NCBI RefSeq assembly: GCF_016722925.1
Contig: NZ_JAEQNC010000003.1
Span: forward strand, 310,001-374,000
DNA from: Phytoamicus setariae
GTDB lineage: Bacteria > Pseudomonadota > Alphaproteobacteria > Rhizobiales > Rhizobiaceae
DNA length: 64,000 nt
Reading direction: 5' to 3'
The notes beneath the pieces are model-generated. The model was not told the origin of the DNA. It saw only the letters and a program-made list of their open reading frames with translations, and made no database searches. The translations under genes were made by a program, and so were the position numbers. Positions 1-9,066 of the stretch are shown here, in pieces. Position 1 is the stretch's first letter. Each line of letters opens with the position of its first letter.

Positions 1-37
1 GATGACTGGCGGGGAAAAGCGGCTCGGCGTCGGTCAT
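1..37 (-). CDS. Start of an unidentified gene (partial)
   Basis: The first 12 codons of a minus-strand gene are visible (MTDAEPLFPASH), preceded by a Shine-Dalgarno-like AAGGATG about 5 bases before the ATG. The rest lies outside the window. Too little protein is present to name a family. It faces the same way as the 5'-nucleotidase gene upstream of it and is separated from it by a hairpin terminator, so it probably has its own promoter. Confidence 0.45.
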   Translation of the reverse strand, partial: MTDAEPLFPASH

Positions 38-113
38 GTCTCATCCTTTGTTTTTCTTGTCATACGCCTGGCATCCGCGACCGGATGACGAGCCGGACCG
101 GATATAGGAAATA

Positions 114-139
114 TGAACGGCCCGGGAAAGCCCGGGCCG
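114..139 (-). terminator. Hairpin terminator after the 5'-nucleotidase gene
   Basis: A perfect 9-bp inverted repeat (CGGCCCGGG at 118-126, CCCGGGCCG at 131-139, 4-base loop) lies 25 bases beyond the stop codon at 164. On the minus strand it is followed by a T-rich stretch (TTCATATTTCC), as expected for intrinsic termination. Confidence 0.7.
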
Positions 140-163
140 CGTGGTCAGATTGACGCTCCCGCT

Positions 164-2038
164 CTACTTGGCAGGAATGTTGATTTCCGTGCCGATATGC
201 AGCCGGCGGGCGCGCAAGTCGTTGTTTGCATCGGCAATCTTCTTCCAGAGCCGCCCCTCGCCATAGAACTTTCTGGCGAGATGCCAGAATGTATCGCCCT
301 TGACGATGACGTGTTTGGTCGCGCCACCGGCGGCAAAGGCATCGCTCGCCATTGTCCCGGCTTCGGGCGCCTTGTTGGCAATGTCGGAGGCATCAGCGGG
401 AAGCGCCGGTGCCTTGACTTCCGCCGCGGTGGCTACAACAGCAATACGACCGTCGAGATACGGCTTGTATGGCGATTGCTTGGCAATGAAAGCCGCCGTC
501 GTGTCTTCGAGGCTCGGTCCGAAGTCATAGGCATTCACGGCCTTGTCCCTGAAAACGGCATAACCATCGCCACCGGCCCGGGTGTAATTGTTGGCGACCA
601 CGCCGTAGGTCTTGGCATTGTCGAGCGCCACGAATTTGCCACCCTCATTGACCTCGACCGAAACAACCCGACTGCCGGCCGGCTTGGCAGGATCAAAGGT
701 GTATTTCATCCCCGCGACTTGCGGGAAGCGGCCCTTGCCCTCCTCGATCTGGCTCAGGCCACTTTCGAGCGCAGCAAGCACATCGGCGCCCTTGAGTTGG
801 AAGGTAGCAAGCGAATTCTGGAATGGCAGTACCGTCAGCACCTCGCCCATTGTCACCTCGCCGGTATCGATGGACGCACGCAGACCGCCCCCATTGGCAA
901 ACGCGATCTGCATACCCTGGTCCTTGACCCGGTCGAGCATCGCGTCGGCGACAAGATTGCCCATCTCGCATTCCTTGGCGCGGCAGGTTTCACGCGAGCC
1001 GTCGATCGGCGCCGAAGTCGAACCGATCACCTTCTGCTTCAGCGCTTCGATGGGCGCGCCGAGTTCCTTGATCCGGGCGGTGACTACCTCATCCGGCTTG
1101 AAGGATGAATCGATCAGGATCGGATCGCCCTTGGCGGATTTGACGACGCCACTGTCATCGAAGACCACGTCGAGATCGCCGAGATATTTGGAATAGGAAC
1201 CGGCTTGGACGACCGGAACCTTGTAGCCACCAGGATTGTCCACCATCGTCGGATAGGGACCGGAGGCACCCTTGTCGGTATTCGACAGCAGGCTATGGGA
1301 ATGGCCGCCCACGACGATATCGACATCCGGGATCTTGGCGATGACAGCGAGGTCGCGGGGATAGCCGACATGGGTCAGCGCGATGATCTTGTTGACCCCT
1401 TGCGCCTTGAGCTTCTGCACCTCGTCGCCGATTGCCTTGTCGTCGATGCCGATCATGATGTTGGGACCCGGCGACGCAAGCGTGTCGGTGTCGTTGGCAA
1501 CCGCACCAACGATACCGATCTTCTGGCCGCCGACATCAAGCACCAGCGAGGGAACGATCCTGTCCTTGATCTTGGATTCGTAACCCGCCACGACATTGGC
1601 AGTGACGACGGGGAATTGCACCTTGTCGAGGAAGATCTTCAATCCATCCTCGCTGTCGTCGAACTCATGATTGCCGACGGTCATGGCATCGAACTTCATC
1701 GCATTGAGGAACTCGGCTTCTGCCGCACCTTTATAGGTCGTGTAGAACAACGATCCCTGGAAATTGTCACCTGCATTCAGCAGCAGCACATTCTTGCCCG
1801 CGAGCGCCGCGCGCGTCTGGTCAATGGCAGTCTTGAGGCGCGCCGCCCCACCGAAGCATTCGTTCTTACCCTCTTCCTCGGCCGAGCAAGTTGAATCGAA
1901 TTTGTTGATTGCCTCGATGCGCGAATGGAAGTCGTTGATATGCAGGATATTCAGTTCATAGTCCGCCAGTGCGGCACCTGCCGACAGAGCAAGGCCCGAG
2001 GCGCTGAGCAGGGCAAAACGAACAATACGGCTCATCAT
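164..2038 (-). CDS. Periplasmic 5'-nucleotidase/metallophosphatase with C-terminal LysM domain
   Basis: A UshA-type bifunctional metallophosphatase and 5'-nucleotidase of about 624 residues. After a signal peptide (hydrophobic stretch ending GAALA-DYE) comes the calcineurin-like metallophosphatase domain, with INDFHSR, NAGDNFQGS and VGNHEFDD as metal-binding motifs. A 5'-nucleotidase C-terminal domain follows (NGGGLRASI, then a TRAGGDGY substrate loop). The last 50 or so residues form a LysM module (VIVKGDTFWHLARKFYGEG ... GTEINIPAK), which normally binds peptidoglycan. An in-frame TTG at 2053 extends the frame, but the AGGAG site at 2043-2047 sits inside that extension and serves the ATGs at 2038 or 2035. 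The likely role is scavenging phosphate and nucleosides from external nucleotides. The LysM tail is unusual for this family and may tether the enzyme to the cell wall. Confidence 0.88.
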   Translation of the reverse strand: MMSRIVRFALLSASGLALSAGAALADYELNILHINDFHSRIEAINKFDSTCSAEEEGKNECFGGAARLKTAIDQTRAALAGKNVLLLNAGDNFQGSLFYTTYKGAAEAEFLNAMKFDAMTVGNHEFDDSEDGLKIFLDKVQFPVVTANVVAGYESKIKDRIVPSLVLDVGGQKIGIVGAVANDTDTLASPGPNIMIGIDDKAIGDEVQKLKAQGVNKIIALTHVGYPRDLAVIAKIPDVDIVVGGHSHSLLSNTDKGASGPYPTMVDNPGGYKVPVVQAGSYSKYLGDLDVVFDDSGVVKSAKGDPILIDSSFKPDEVVTARIKELGAPIEALKQKVIGSTSAPIDGSRETCRAKECEMGNLVADAMLDRVKDQGMQIAFANGGGLRASIDTGEVTMGEVLTVLPFQNSLATFQLKGADVLAALESGLSQIEEGKGRFPQVAGMKYTFDPAKPAGSRVVSVEVNEGGKFVALDNAKTYGVVANNYTRAGGDGYAVFRDKAVNAYDFGPSLEDTTAAFIAKQSPYKPYLDGRIAVVATAAEVKAPALPADASDIANKAPEAGTMASDAFAAGGATKHVIVKGDTFWHLARKFYGEGRLWKKIADANNDLRARRLHIGTEINIPAK

Positions 2039-2153
2039 TCTTCTCCTCTTCAATCAGAAATGCCAGCCAGGACGGTTAATCGTCCTGCGCGTCAACTTTT
2101 TCATCGAGGTCGGCAATCGCTCCGAACGGGAGATCCGGAGGATGAAATGGAGC

Positions 2154-2173
2154 AAAAGCGGCCCTTGCGGGCC
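2154..2173 (-). terminator. Hairpin terminator after the Omp10 gene
   Basis: GGCCC at 2160-2164 pairs with GGGCC at 2169-2173 around a TTGC loop. On the minus strand it is followed by GCTTTTGC. It begins 7 bases past the stop codon of the lipoprotein gene. Confidence 0.6.
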
Positions 2174-2180
2174 GGTAACA

Positions 2181-2558
2181 TTATTGCGTGGCGACGTTAC
2201 CGCGGCGCATGAGCGTAAATTGCGCTCCGGAATCCGCCGTGCAGTTAAGCTGGCCCGGCGAAATCATCGCACAATTGACCTTGGACTGCTTGTTCTGCAC
2301 GTGTGAGGTCATGCTGATCTCGTACAGATTGTTGCCCGGGAGCTTGACGTAGGTCCCCGAAGCCAGAAGCTGGTTGGTATCGGTCGTACGCGTATTGAAA
2401 CTGCCGGCCTGGAAGGTCGAAATCAGGCCATTGGGGTCGGTCCAGGCACCGTCGATGCCGACCGCTGCGGGCTGTGTGGGGAGAGGACGTTCACGTTCCG
2501 TCGTACAGGAGGCAAGGACAGCAGTCACGATGAGTGCCGGCACGGCGAATTTCTTCAT
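2181..2558 (-). CDS. omp10: Omp10-family outer membrane lipoprotein
   Basis: A 125-residue lipoprotein with a type II signal peptide and lipobox VLASC, acylated cysteine at residue 18. The mature part carries the features I associate with the Brucella Omp10 family: GIDGAWTDPNGL, a TRTTDTNQLL segment, SKVNCAMISPGQLNCT with two cysteines that may pair, and a FTLMRRG end. Omp10 proteins are small beta-rich lipoproteins of the Hyphomicrobiales outer membrane with roles in envelope integrity. The start is supported by GAGGGG 8 bases upstream. A terminator follows directly, so it is probably transcribed alone. Confidence 0.85.
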   Translation of the reverse strand: MKKFAVPALIVTAVLASCTTERERPLPTQPAAVGIDGAWTDPNGLISTFQAGSFNTRTTDTNQLLASGTYVKLPGNNLYEISMTSHVQNKQSKVNCAMISPGQLNCTADSGAQFTLMRRGNVATQ

Positions 2559-2713
2559 ATTTGTATCCCCTTGAGGCCAAAGGGCAAACCCACCCTTCCG
2601 GCATGTCAGTCGATAGGTATTTTGGCGCTATTCCAGAATGAAAGCAAGGCATTGGCACACATCATTCGAAGGCCGGGACAAGTTTGCAACATACATCGCT
2701 GCCGAGCAGCGTG

Positions 2714-3343
2714 TCAGCGTCGTGCGAACGACCCATCATCATCGAAGCGCTCCAATATTGACGCCAGCGAGCAATCCCCGGACCAGTGCACCGCTCGCCA
2801 TCCGGCTGTTTCAGCGGCTGCGACGTTCGCAGCCGTATCATCGATCAACAGCAACTCAGCCGGAGCATGGCGCGATGATCTCGCTATGTGCTGGAAAAAA
2901 GCTGGATCCGGTTTGCGACTGCCAATGGCTGCGGAATAGAAGACATCATCAAAATGCGGACCCAAGCCGAGCGTATCGAGCAGGTAGCGGGCGCGCAGAT
3001 GCTCTTGGTTGGTCGCGAGATACACTCTCATGCCCGCACGTCGCTTGCGTTCGAGTTCGTCCAGCAAAGCAACATTGATTCGCGCATCGTTCTCGAACCA
3101 GTATTTGATGAACTCATCGGGATGCAGATGCGGTGCTATTTTCCGCAGCGCCACCGCGAGCCGGACTTCCATGCCGACGCGACCGAGCACGACCTCAGTC
3201 CAGTGAGGCAGGAAGAATTCGCTGTGAAGCTGCGCCGGATCGATGCCAAGGTCCGCTTTCAGGTCTGCTGCCCAAGGAAGTCCGTCGCGCGGCCTGCCGC
3301 AGACGAGCACACCGTCGACATCGACCATCAGCGCCCTGATCAT
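2714..3343 (-). CDS. HAD-superfamily hydrolase
   Basis: A 209-residue haloacid dehalogenase-like phosphatase. Motif I is MVDVDGVL (nucleophile Asp8, acid/base Asp10), motif II is YLATNQ, motif III is the lysine in GSRKPDPAFF and motif IV is LLIDDTAANV. An alpha-helical cap lies between motifs I and II, as in the HAD-IA group. The substrate cannot be read from the sequence. It lies downstream of homospermidine synthase on the same strand, with a strong hairpin between them, so cotranscription is possible but not certain. Confidence 0.8.
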   Translation of the reverse strand: MIRALMVDVDGVLVCGRPRDGLPWAADLKADLGIDPAQLHSEFFLPHWTEVVLGRVGMEVRLAVALRKIAPHLHPDEFIKYWFENDARINVALLDELERKRRAGMRVYLATNQEHLRARYLLDTLGLGPHFDDVFYSAAIGSRKPDPAFFQHIARSSRHAPAELLLIDDTAANVAAAETAGWRAVHWSGDCSLASILERFDDDGSFARR

Positions 3344-3362
3344 GCCGCCCCCGGTGCTTAGC

Positions 3363-3388
3363 CCGGAGCTCGCCTTTGCGAGCTCCGG
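3363..3388. other. Perfect 11-bp hairpin between homospermidine synthase and HAD genes
   Basis: CCGGAGCTCGC at 3363-3373 and GCGAGCTCCGG at 3378-3388 form an 11-bp stem with a 4-base loop. It lies 12 bases past the hss stop codon and 19 bases before the HAD start codon. No T run follows on either strand, so it may be a weak terminator, an mRNA-stabilising 3' end or an attenuating structure ahead of the HAD gene. Confidence 0.6.
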
Positions 3389-3400
3389 AACAGGTTGTTG

Positions 3401-4846
3401 TTAGCGGACCAGAACGTTCCTGAACTGCCAGGGATCCGATGTATCGAGATCCTCGGGGAACAGGCCCGGGCGGCCGTCAAGCGGCGTCCAGTCCGTGTAG
3501 TGCCCTTCGACCGGTCCGAGATAGGGCGTCTGCACTTCCAGGCAACGCTTGTAGTCCATCTCGTCGGCTTCAACGATGCCGGCCTTCGGATTTTCGAGTG
3601 CCCAGACCATGCCGGCCAGCACTGCTGATGTCACCTGCAGGCCGGTGGCGTTCTGGTAGGGCGCAAGCTTGCGGGCCTGATCGAGCGACAGGCGCGAACC
3701 GAACCAATACGCGTTCTTCTCATGGCCGTAGAGCAGGACGCCGAGTTCGTCGATGCCATCGACCAGTTCATCCTCGTCGAGCACATGCTGAACGGGCTGC
3801 GCATTGCCGCCGTTGCCGAACATCTCATGCAGCGACAGTATCGCGTCGTTGGACGGATGATAGGCATAGTGGCAGGTCGGCCGGTACGTCACCGCGTCGT
3901 CCTTGTCCCGGACAGTGAAATATTCGGCGATCGAGATCGATTCATTGTGGGTGACAAGGAAGCCATATTGGGGGCCGGGCGTCGGGCACCACGTGCGGAC
4001 ACGGGTATTGCCGCCGGGCTGCTCGAGATAGATTGCCGACTTATGGCCCTTCTTGAACTTCTTGCCGTTCTTGGGCATCCACTTCTCGTGCGTGCCCCAG
4101 CCGAGTTCGGCTGGCTGCAGGCCTTCCGAAATGAAGCCCTCCACCGACCAGGTGTTCCAAAAGACGTTCAGCGGCTTGGGATGCTTGGTGCGCTGTGTAT
4201 CGCGTTCGGCGATGTGGACGCCCTTGACGCCCGCCTTCTTCATCAGCTTGGCCCAGCCTTCACGGTCGTCCTGCGAAGGCTCATCGAACTTCAGGCCGAT
4301 TTCATTGGAAAGGTTGACCAGCGCCTGCTTGACCAACCAGGAAACCATGCCCGGATTGGCGCCGCAGGTGGAAACGGCTGTCGTGCCACCCGGATTTCTG
4401 GCCTTTTCCTTGCGCATCGTGTCGCGCAACGCGTAGTTCGTGCGCTCGGAATTATCCATGCCCTTGTCGAAATAGAAACCGAGCCAGGGTTCGACGACGG
4501 TATCGACATAGAGCACGTCGTGCTTGCGGCACAACTTCATGAGGTCGACCGAGGAAATGTCGACCGAGAGGTTGACGCAGAAGCCCTGCCCTTCGCCTTC
4601 CGTCAGGAGCGGCTTGAGCAACGTCTTGTAGTTGTCCTTGGTGACATGCGCCTGGATGTGCCTGATCCCATGCTTCTTGAGAAGCTCCGCTTCATCGTTT
4701 CGCGGTTCAATGACCACCATCCGGCTCTTGTCGAACTTAAAGTGACGCTCGATGAGGGGTAAAGTACCACGTCCGATCGAGCCAAAACCGATCATCACGA
4801 TCGGACCAGTGATTTCGCCATATACCGGATAGTTTTGTTCATTCAT
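3401..4846 (-). CDS. hss: Homospermidine synthase
   Basis: A 481-residue bacterial homospermidine synthase (saccharopine dehydrogenase-like fold). It converts two putrescines to sym-homospermidine with NAD+ as prosthetic redox group. The N-terminal Rossmann motif GFGSIGRG is at residues 20-27. Length and signature blocks (TAVSTCGANPGMVSWLVKQA, CHYAYHPSNDAI, YGHEKNAYWFGSRL) fit the rhizobial enzyme. AAGGAG lies upstream of the ATG. Homospermidine is a major polyamine of rhizobia. The ornithine decarboxylase at 29066-30199 would supply the putrescine, although the two genes are 24 kb apart. Confidence 0.95.
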   Translation of the reverse strand: MNEQNYPVYGEITGPIVMIGFGSIGRGTLPLIERHFKFDKSRMVVIEPRNDEAELLKKHGIRHIQAHVTKDNYKTLLKPLLTEGEGQGFCVNLSVDISSVDLMKLCRKHDVLYVDTVVEPWLGFYFDKGMDNSERTNYALRDTMRKEKARNPGGTTAVSTCGANPGMVSWLVKQALVNLSNEIGLKFDEPSQDDREGWAKLMKKAGVKGVHIAERDTQRTKHPKPLNVFWNTWSVEGFISEGLQPAELGWGTHEKWMPKNGKKFKKGHKSAIYLEQPGGNTRVRTWCPTPGPQYGFLVTHNESISIAEYFTVRDKDDAVTYRPTCHYAYHPSNDAILSLHEMFGNGGNAQPVQHVLDEDELVDGIDELGVLLYGHEKNAYWFGSRLSLDQARKLAPYQNATGLQVTSAVLAGMVWALENPKAGIVEADEMDYKRCLEVQTPYLGPVEGHYTDWTPLDGRPGLFPEDLDTSDPWQFRNVLVR

Positions 4847-4976
4847 TTAGGGAAGCACTCCTTTAAAGTTTCAAGCCCGCTCACTAACCACGTTTCCGTG
4901 TCACAAAAAAGCGGAATTTGTGGGGTTCCAGCCCGATACCTGGAGTGTTTCGGCGGCTTTTCAGGACTTTTGCAGT

Positions 4977-5879
4977 TCAGACCCCGGCAAAACTGACAGC
5001 ATGCCTGAGGTGATCGACCAGCGCATCGCGCTTGCTGAGCATGCCCTTGTATGCCAGTTGCTCGGGGGTGAATTCCATCAACTTGGCCGCGAGTGCATTG
5101 GCCATCCTGCCATCATCGTCGAGCGACGTGACAAGCGAAATCGGGTCGTTGTAGATGCGGATGGTAAAGACGATGCCGCCCGTCACGGGAAGCCTGCGCA
5201 GCGTCTGTCTCTCGATGCGGATGAAATTGGTCGCCGGGGTAAATTTGGCTTTGTTAGCGTGTGCGCTGCGCTCGGGTGGCCAAAAAAGTTCGCCGGCAGG
5301 ATAGATCGACCAGTTGAACCGGACAGCCGGCAGATCCGGCTGGAGGTTGTCGAAAATGCGGTTGAGCATTGTGGCATTGCGTGTACCGCCTTCGAATCCT
5401 GGCACGTGGGCATGCACGCCTTCCATCGGCAATCCAGCCTTTTCACGAAGCGTCCAGCCCGAGGGAAAGGCGAGATGGGCTGCGACGAGATGCCACCCCG
5501 CCTCTCGTTTTTCGAGAATGACGAGGTCATCCTGCACCAGCGCTGCAGCCTTCTGGATCGGCACAGTGCCGGGATCGGCAAGATCGACCTCTCGATCGAG
5601 GAACGCCATCCGGTCTCCCGATCTCACATAGCGGTCTGCATGCTTCGATGTGAGATGGTCCACAATCAGGTCGAGACATTCCTGCTGGGCAGGCAGGGAC
5701 TGCTCCTCGGAATAGAAGATCTCGTCGAAATGGGTCGCAGCAAGCCGGTCCTTTTCAGCAAGGAACGCTTCGAGATCGTCATCCGGCTCGATCCATCCAT
5801 CCGGATCGAGCGCGGAGAGGCCGATGCTGAACGGCTTCAGATTGGTGTCATAAGGCGTGTGTTTCGGGGCGCTTGTCAT
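4977..5879 (-). CDS. DUF3445 family, heme-dependent oxidative N-demethylase-like protein
   Basis: A 300-residue protein that I assign to the DUF3445 family, characterised members of which are heme-dependent oxidative N-demethylases (HDOD alpha subunit). Recognisable blocks are [18 protein letters not shown] at the N terminus, [15 protein letters not shown], a central [16 protein letters not shown] and [14 protein letters not shown]. No signal peptide or membrane segment is seen, so it should be cytoplasmic. It starts 9 bases after the YciI gene and the two probably form an operon. The partner beta and gamma subunits of the N-demethylase complex are not nearby, so the substrate remains open. 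Confidence 0.8.
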   Translation of the reverse strand: MTSAPKHTPYDTNLKPFSIGLSALDPDGWIEPDDDLEAFLAEKDRLAATHFDEIFYSEEQSLPAQQECLDLIVDHLTSKHADRYVRSGDRMAFLDREVDLADPGTVPIQKAAALVQDDLVILEKREAGWHLVAAHLAFPSGWTLREKAGLPMEGVHAHVPGFEGGTRNATMLNRIFDNLQPDLPAVRFNWSIYPAGELFWPPERSAHANKAKFTPATNFIRIERQTLRRLPVTGGIVFTIRIYNDPISLVTSLDDDGRMANALAAKLMEFTPEQLAYKGMLSKRDALVDHLRHAVSFAGV

Positions 5880-5888
5880 ATGTCGGGA

Positions 5889-6173
5889 TCAGGCCTGCAA
5901 GTTTTCGAAGCCTTCGGCCGTCGAGGTGAACGCACACTCGAAAAATTCGTATTGCCCAATACTATTCACGACGAAGGGATCGCTTTCGCAGAATTCCTCG
6001 ATTTCGATCCGGTCGCCGCGCGCGAGAATGATGCCGCCCGTGCGCGGTACTTTTCGACCCGATGCGACAAACCAGCCCTCGTCGTAGCCTCGTTTAACCC
6101 ATGTCATGTGCGCTTCCATGAAAGCATCGGCCTTTTCGATTTCGGTCGTATAGGTCAGGGACAGGATGAGCAT
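5889..6173 (-). CDS. YciI-like protein
   Basis: A 94-residue YciI/YCII-domain protein with a ferredoxin-like dimeric alpha/beta fold: [20 protein letters not shown], then [19 protein letters not shown], then [16 protein letters not shown]. The conserved His of the family is in EAHMTWV. The open frame continues upstream to 7253 in the antisense of trhO, but that extension is a shadow; the first sensible start is the ATG at 6173. It precedes the DUF3445 gene by 9 bases on the same strand. Function is unknown; YciI-like folds range from lyases to small-molecule binding. Confidence 0.8.
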   Translation of the reverse strand: MLILSLTYTTEIEKADAFMEAHMTWVKRGYDEGWFVASGRKVPRTGGIILARGDRIEIEEFCESDPFVVNSIGQYEFFECAFTSTAEGFENLQA

Positions 6174-6320
6174 TGGATAACCATGGATGAAGGAAAAGAG
6201 GCTGGAACCGTACCATCTTACCGTGGCAAAGCAAGATTGGGCCGCAATGTCGCAGGCAGCCACCATCCGGAATGGCGTACGGCGATTGCGCTTGGCGCCC
6301 AAAAGCGCTATTTCCCCGCC

Positions 6321-7265
6321 ATGACCGAGAGCACGATCCAACCCCGTCCCGAACTGTCCGGCCCCTACCTGGTGGCCGCGCTTTACCATTTTGTCCCCTT
6401 CCCGCGTTTTCGCGATTTTCGTGAACCGCTGCAGACCTTCTGCCTGGAAAACGACGTGGTGGGGTCGCTGCTGATTGCCCACGAAGGCATCAACGGCACG
6501 ATTGCCGGGCCGGACGAAGGCCTTCGCAACGTGCTGGCCTATCTTCGCGCCCAGCCGGAATTTTCGGCGCTGGAGCACAAGGAAAGCCGGGCTTCGAAGA
6601 AGCCGTTCCTGCGGATGAAGGTCAAGCTCAAGAAAGAGATCGTCACCATGGGCGTCGAGGATATCGACCCGCTCAAGGTCGTCGGCACCTATGTCGCGCC
6701 AAAGGATTGGAACGCGCTCATCACCGATCCGGATACGATCGTGATCGACACGCGTAACGACTACGAGACGGCTCTCGGCGTTTTCTCCGGCGCGGTCGAT
6801 CCCAATATCAAGACCTTCCGCGAGTTCCCGGACTGGGTGAAGGACAATGCGGGCCTGCATAACAAACCGAAGATCGCCATGTACTGCACCGGTGGAATCC
6901 GCTGCGAAAAAGCAACCGCCTACATGAAGGATCAAGGCTTCGATGAGGTTTATCACCTCAAGGGCGGCATCCTCAAATATCTGGAGGAAGTGCCTTCCGA
7001 GGAAAGCCTTTGGGAAGGCGCCTGCTTCGTTTTCGACGAGCGCGTTTCCGTCGTCCAGGATCTTCAGGAGGGTGGCCACAAGCTTTGCCGCGCCTGCCGC
7101 CATCCACTGTCGGCGGAAGATCTGCAGCATCGCCACTACGAGGCAGGCGTTTCCTGTCCGCAATGCTATGAAGTCCGCAGCGAGGACGATCGCAACCGGT
7201 TCCGCGAGCGCGAACGCCAGACCAAACTGGCCAAGCAGCGCGGCCAACAGCATTTCGGCTCGTAA
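6321..7265 (+). CDS. trhO: tRNA uridine(34) hydroxylase TrhO (rhodanese family)
   Basis: A 314-residue member of the YceA/TrhO family, which hydroxylates uridine 34 of several tRNAs to 5-hydroxyuridine with oxygen. An N-terminal acylphosphatase-like UPF0176 domain ([20 protein letters not shown]) is followed by a rhodanese domain whose active-site loop [11 protein letters not shown] contains the catalytic Cys. The C terminus has a cysteine-rich segment (CRACRHPLS ... CPQCYE), possibly a zinc site. The frame is open far upstream to 4920, but the true protein begins at ATG 6321, matching the family N terminus. The next gene starts 27 bases after the stop, so cotranscription is plausible. Confidence 0.92.
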   Translation: MTESTIQPRPELSGPYLVAALYHFVPFPRFRDFREPLQTFCLENDVVGSLLIAHEGINGTIAGPDEGLRNVLAYLRAQPEFSALEHKESRASKKPFLRMKVKLKKEIVTMGVEDIDPLKVVGTYVAPKDWNALITDPDTIVIDTRNDYETALGVFSGAVDPNIKTFREFPDWVKDNAGLHNKPKIAMYCTGGIRCEKATAYMKDQGFDEVYHLKGGILKYLEEVPSEESLWEGACFVFDERVSVVQDLQEGGHKLCRACRHPLSAEDLQHRHYEAGVSCPQCYEVRSEDDRNRFRERERQTKLAKQRGQQHFGS

Positions 7266-7292
7266 TTCCGTTCAAACAGACAGGATAGTCCC

Positions 7293-8474
7293 ATGTTCGA
7301 GACATTGACCGCCGCTCCGCCCGACAAGATCCTCAGCCTTTCGGTCCTCTACCGGAACGATCCAAGGCCGACGAAAATCGATCTCGGCGTCGGCGTCTAC
7401 AAGGATTCGGCCGGCGCAACCGTGATCATGGGCGCGGTGCGCGAAGCCGAAAAGCGACTCTACGACAGCCAGAAGACCAAAACCTATGTCGGCATGGCCG
7501 GCGACGAAGGCTTCAACAAGGGCATGTTGAAACTGGTGTTCGGCGAAGGCGCCGATCTCAGCCGGATGTTTGCCTGCCAGACGGCGGGTGGCTCCGGTGC
7601 GCTGCGGACGCTTGCCGAACTTCTGGCGAAGGCCCGGCCGGATGCGACGGTCTGGCTTTCGGACCCGACCTGGGCAAACCATGCACCGATCCTCAAGGCA
7701 GCGGGCCTGAAGACGGCTGTCTATCCGTATTTCGATGCGGCGACCGGCCTGGTGAAGGCCGAAGCGATGCTTGATGGGCTGAAGAAGGCCGCAAAGGGTG
7801 ACATCGTCCTGCTGCACGGCTGCTGCCACAATCCGACCGGAGCAAATCTGTCGATCGAACAATGGGGCCCGGTCGCGGACCTGCTGGTCGAACGCGAGCT
7901 GTTTCCGTTTGTCGATCTGGCCTATCAGGGTTTTGGCGACGGCCTCGAGGATGACGCCGCTCCGGTTCGCCTGCTGGCATCGAAGGTTCCGGAGATGGTG
8001 GTCGCCACCTCCTGCTCCAAGAACTTTTCCGTCTATCGCGACCGCGTCGGCGCGGCTATCCTGATGGGCAAGGACGCCGACAGCGTCAAGATCGCCGGCA
8101 GCCAGGCGCTTGCCACCACCCGCGTCCTCTATTCGATGCCGCCCGACCATGCCGCCGCCGCCGTGCGGATCATCATGGAAGACGCCGGGCTCTATGCCGA
8201 CTGGAAAACAGAGCTCGAGTCCATGCGGCTCAGAATGCTCAACCTGCGCACAGGCTTTGCGGAAGCGCTCCGTCGCCAGTCGAATTCCGCGCGCTTCGAC
8301 TTCATTGCCGATCATCGCGGCATGTTCTCGCGGCTCGGCATCACCGAAGCCCAGGTCGACCGGCTGCGGGACGAATACGGGATCTACATGGTCGGCGACT
8401 CCCGCTTCAATGTTGCGGGCCTGAAGGAAGATCAGCTCGAAGACCTCGCCAAGGCCGTGGTTTCGGTGCTCTGA
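7293..8474 (+). CDS. Aromatic/aspartate aminotransferase (TyrB-like, class I)
   Basis: A 393-residue PLP-dependent class I aminotransferase of the aspartate/aromatic subgroup close to TyrB/TatA. Seen: N-terminal PPDKILSLSVLYRNDPRP, LHGCCHNPTGANLS (the family NPTG motif), FVDLAYQGFGDGL, and the PLP lysine in SCSKNFSVYRDRVG. The C-terminal substrate-carboxylate arginine is in DSRFNVAGL. It interconverts amino acids such as tyrosine, phenylalanine or aspartate with 2-oxo acids in the cytoplasm. It follows trhO closely and is ended by a terminator at 8502-8526. Confidence 0.9.
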   Translation: MFETLTAAPPDKILSLSVLYRNDPRPTKIDLGVGVYKDSAGATVIMGAVREAEKRLYDSQKTKTYVGMAGDEGFNKGMLKLVFGEGADLSRMFACQTAGGSGALRTLAELLAKARPDATVWLSDPTWANHAPILKAAGLKTAVYPYFDAATGLVKAEAMLDGLKKAAKGDIVLLHGCCHNPTGANLSIEQWGPVADLLVERELFPFVDLAYQGFGDGLEDDAAPVRLLASKVPEMVVATSCSKNFSVYRDRVGAAILMGKDADSVKIAGSQALATTRVLYSMPPDHAAAAVRIIMEDAGLYADWKTELESMRLRMLNLRTGFAEALRRQSNSARFDFIADHRGMFSRLGITEAQVDRLRDEYGIYMVGDSRFNVAGLKEDQLEDLAKAVVSVL

Positions 8475-8501
8475 TACCTCCAGCAGTACAGGAATCCAAA
8501 G

Positions 8502-8526
8502 AACGGGTCGGAAGGCCCGTTTTATT
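8502..8526 (+). terminator. Intrinsic terminator after the aminotransferase
   Basis: AACGGG at 8502-8507 pairs with CCCGTT at 8516-8521, followed by TTTATTTT. It lies 27 bases downstream of the aminotransferase stop codon. Confidence 0.7.
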
Positions 8527-8541
8527 TTGTTTGCTTTCATT

Positions 8542-8578
8542 TTGACAACCGGCTGTCATTATGGTAACTAGTTGTCGT
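8542..8578 (+). promoter_or_regulatory. Candidate promoter and operator of the marR operon
   Basis: TTGACA at 8542-8547 with a 17-base spacer to TAACTA at 8565-8570 is a plausible sigma-70 promoter. An inverted repeat GACAAC (8544-8549) / GTTGTC (8571-8576) brackets it, and TGTCNTTATGG occurs twice in tandem (near 8554 and 8574). This geometry suits autorepression by the MarR protein encoded immediately downstream. Confidence 0.5.
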
Positions 8579-8592
8579 TATGGAGGTAACGA

Positions 8593-9066
8593 ATGGATCC
8601 GAGAACCATACAGGCGCAAGCCCTGACGGACATCATGCTGGCAATATTCCGTATCAACGGAAAGCTGCTCGCCCAAGGCGACACGGTGTCGGCACCGCTG
8701 GGGCTTACAAGCGCCCGTTGGCAGGTACTGGGCGCCATTGCGTTGTCCGACCGACCGCAAAGCGTGCCACAGATCGCCGAGACGATGGGCATAACCCGGC
8801 AGGGCGCGCAGAAACAGGTCAACCTGCTCGAAGCGGATGGCTTGGCCTTGGCCATGCCGAATCCGCGCCACAAGCGCTCGCCACTCTACCATCTGACCGA
8901 AGCCGGGATCGGCACATTTGCCAACATCAACAACCGTCACACCATGTGGGCCAACAGGCTCTCCGATGGGATGGCGACGTCCGATCTCCAGCGCACGCTC
9001 GAAGTCATGGGCAGTCTCGAAGCGAGGCTTGAGATAGTCGACCCGCTGAAAGCGAGCGAACCATGA
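8593..9066 (+). CDS. MarR-family transcriptional regulator
   Basis: A 157-residue winged-helix MarR regulator. The helix-turn-helix is in the segment around residues 30-75 (LTSARWQVLGAIAL, PQIAETMGITRQGAQKQV), followed by the wing (NPRHKRSPLYHLTEAG) and C-terminal dimerisation helices. GGAGG lies 6 bases before the ATG. A dyad in its promoter suggests autoregulation. Its stop codon overlaps the ATG of the following membrane protein gene (ATGA), so the two are translationally coupled and the membrane protein is a likely target. Confidence 0.88.
   Translation: MDPRTIQAQALTDIMLAIFRINGKLLAQGDTVSAPLGLTSARWQVLGAIALSDRPQSVPQIAETMGITRQGAQKQVNLLEADGLALAMPNPRHKRSPLYHLTEAGIGTFANINNRHTMWANRLSDGMATSDLQRTLEVMGSLEARLEIVDPLKASEP

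Noticed and set aside
4920-6320. A plus-strand open frame of more than 450 codons upstream of and in frame with trhO
   Set aside because: It is antisense to the DUF3445 and YciI genes, which have clear family sequence, and its translation has no recognisable domain. The TrhO family start is at 6321.
6174-7253. A minus-strand open frame extending the YciI gene through trhO
   Set aside because: It is the mirror of trhO codons in GC-rich DNA; YciI proteins are about 95 residues and start at 6173.
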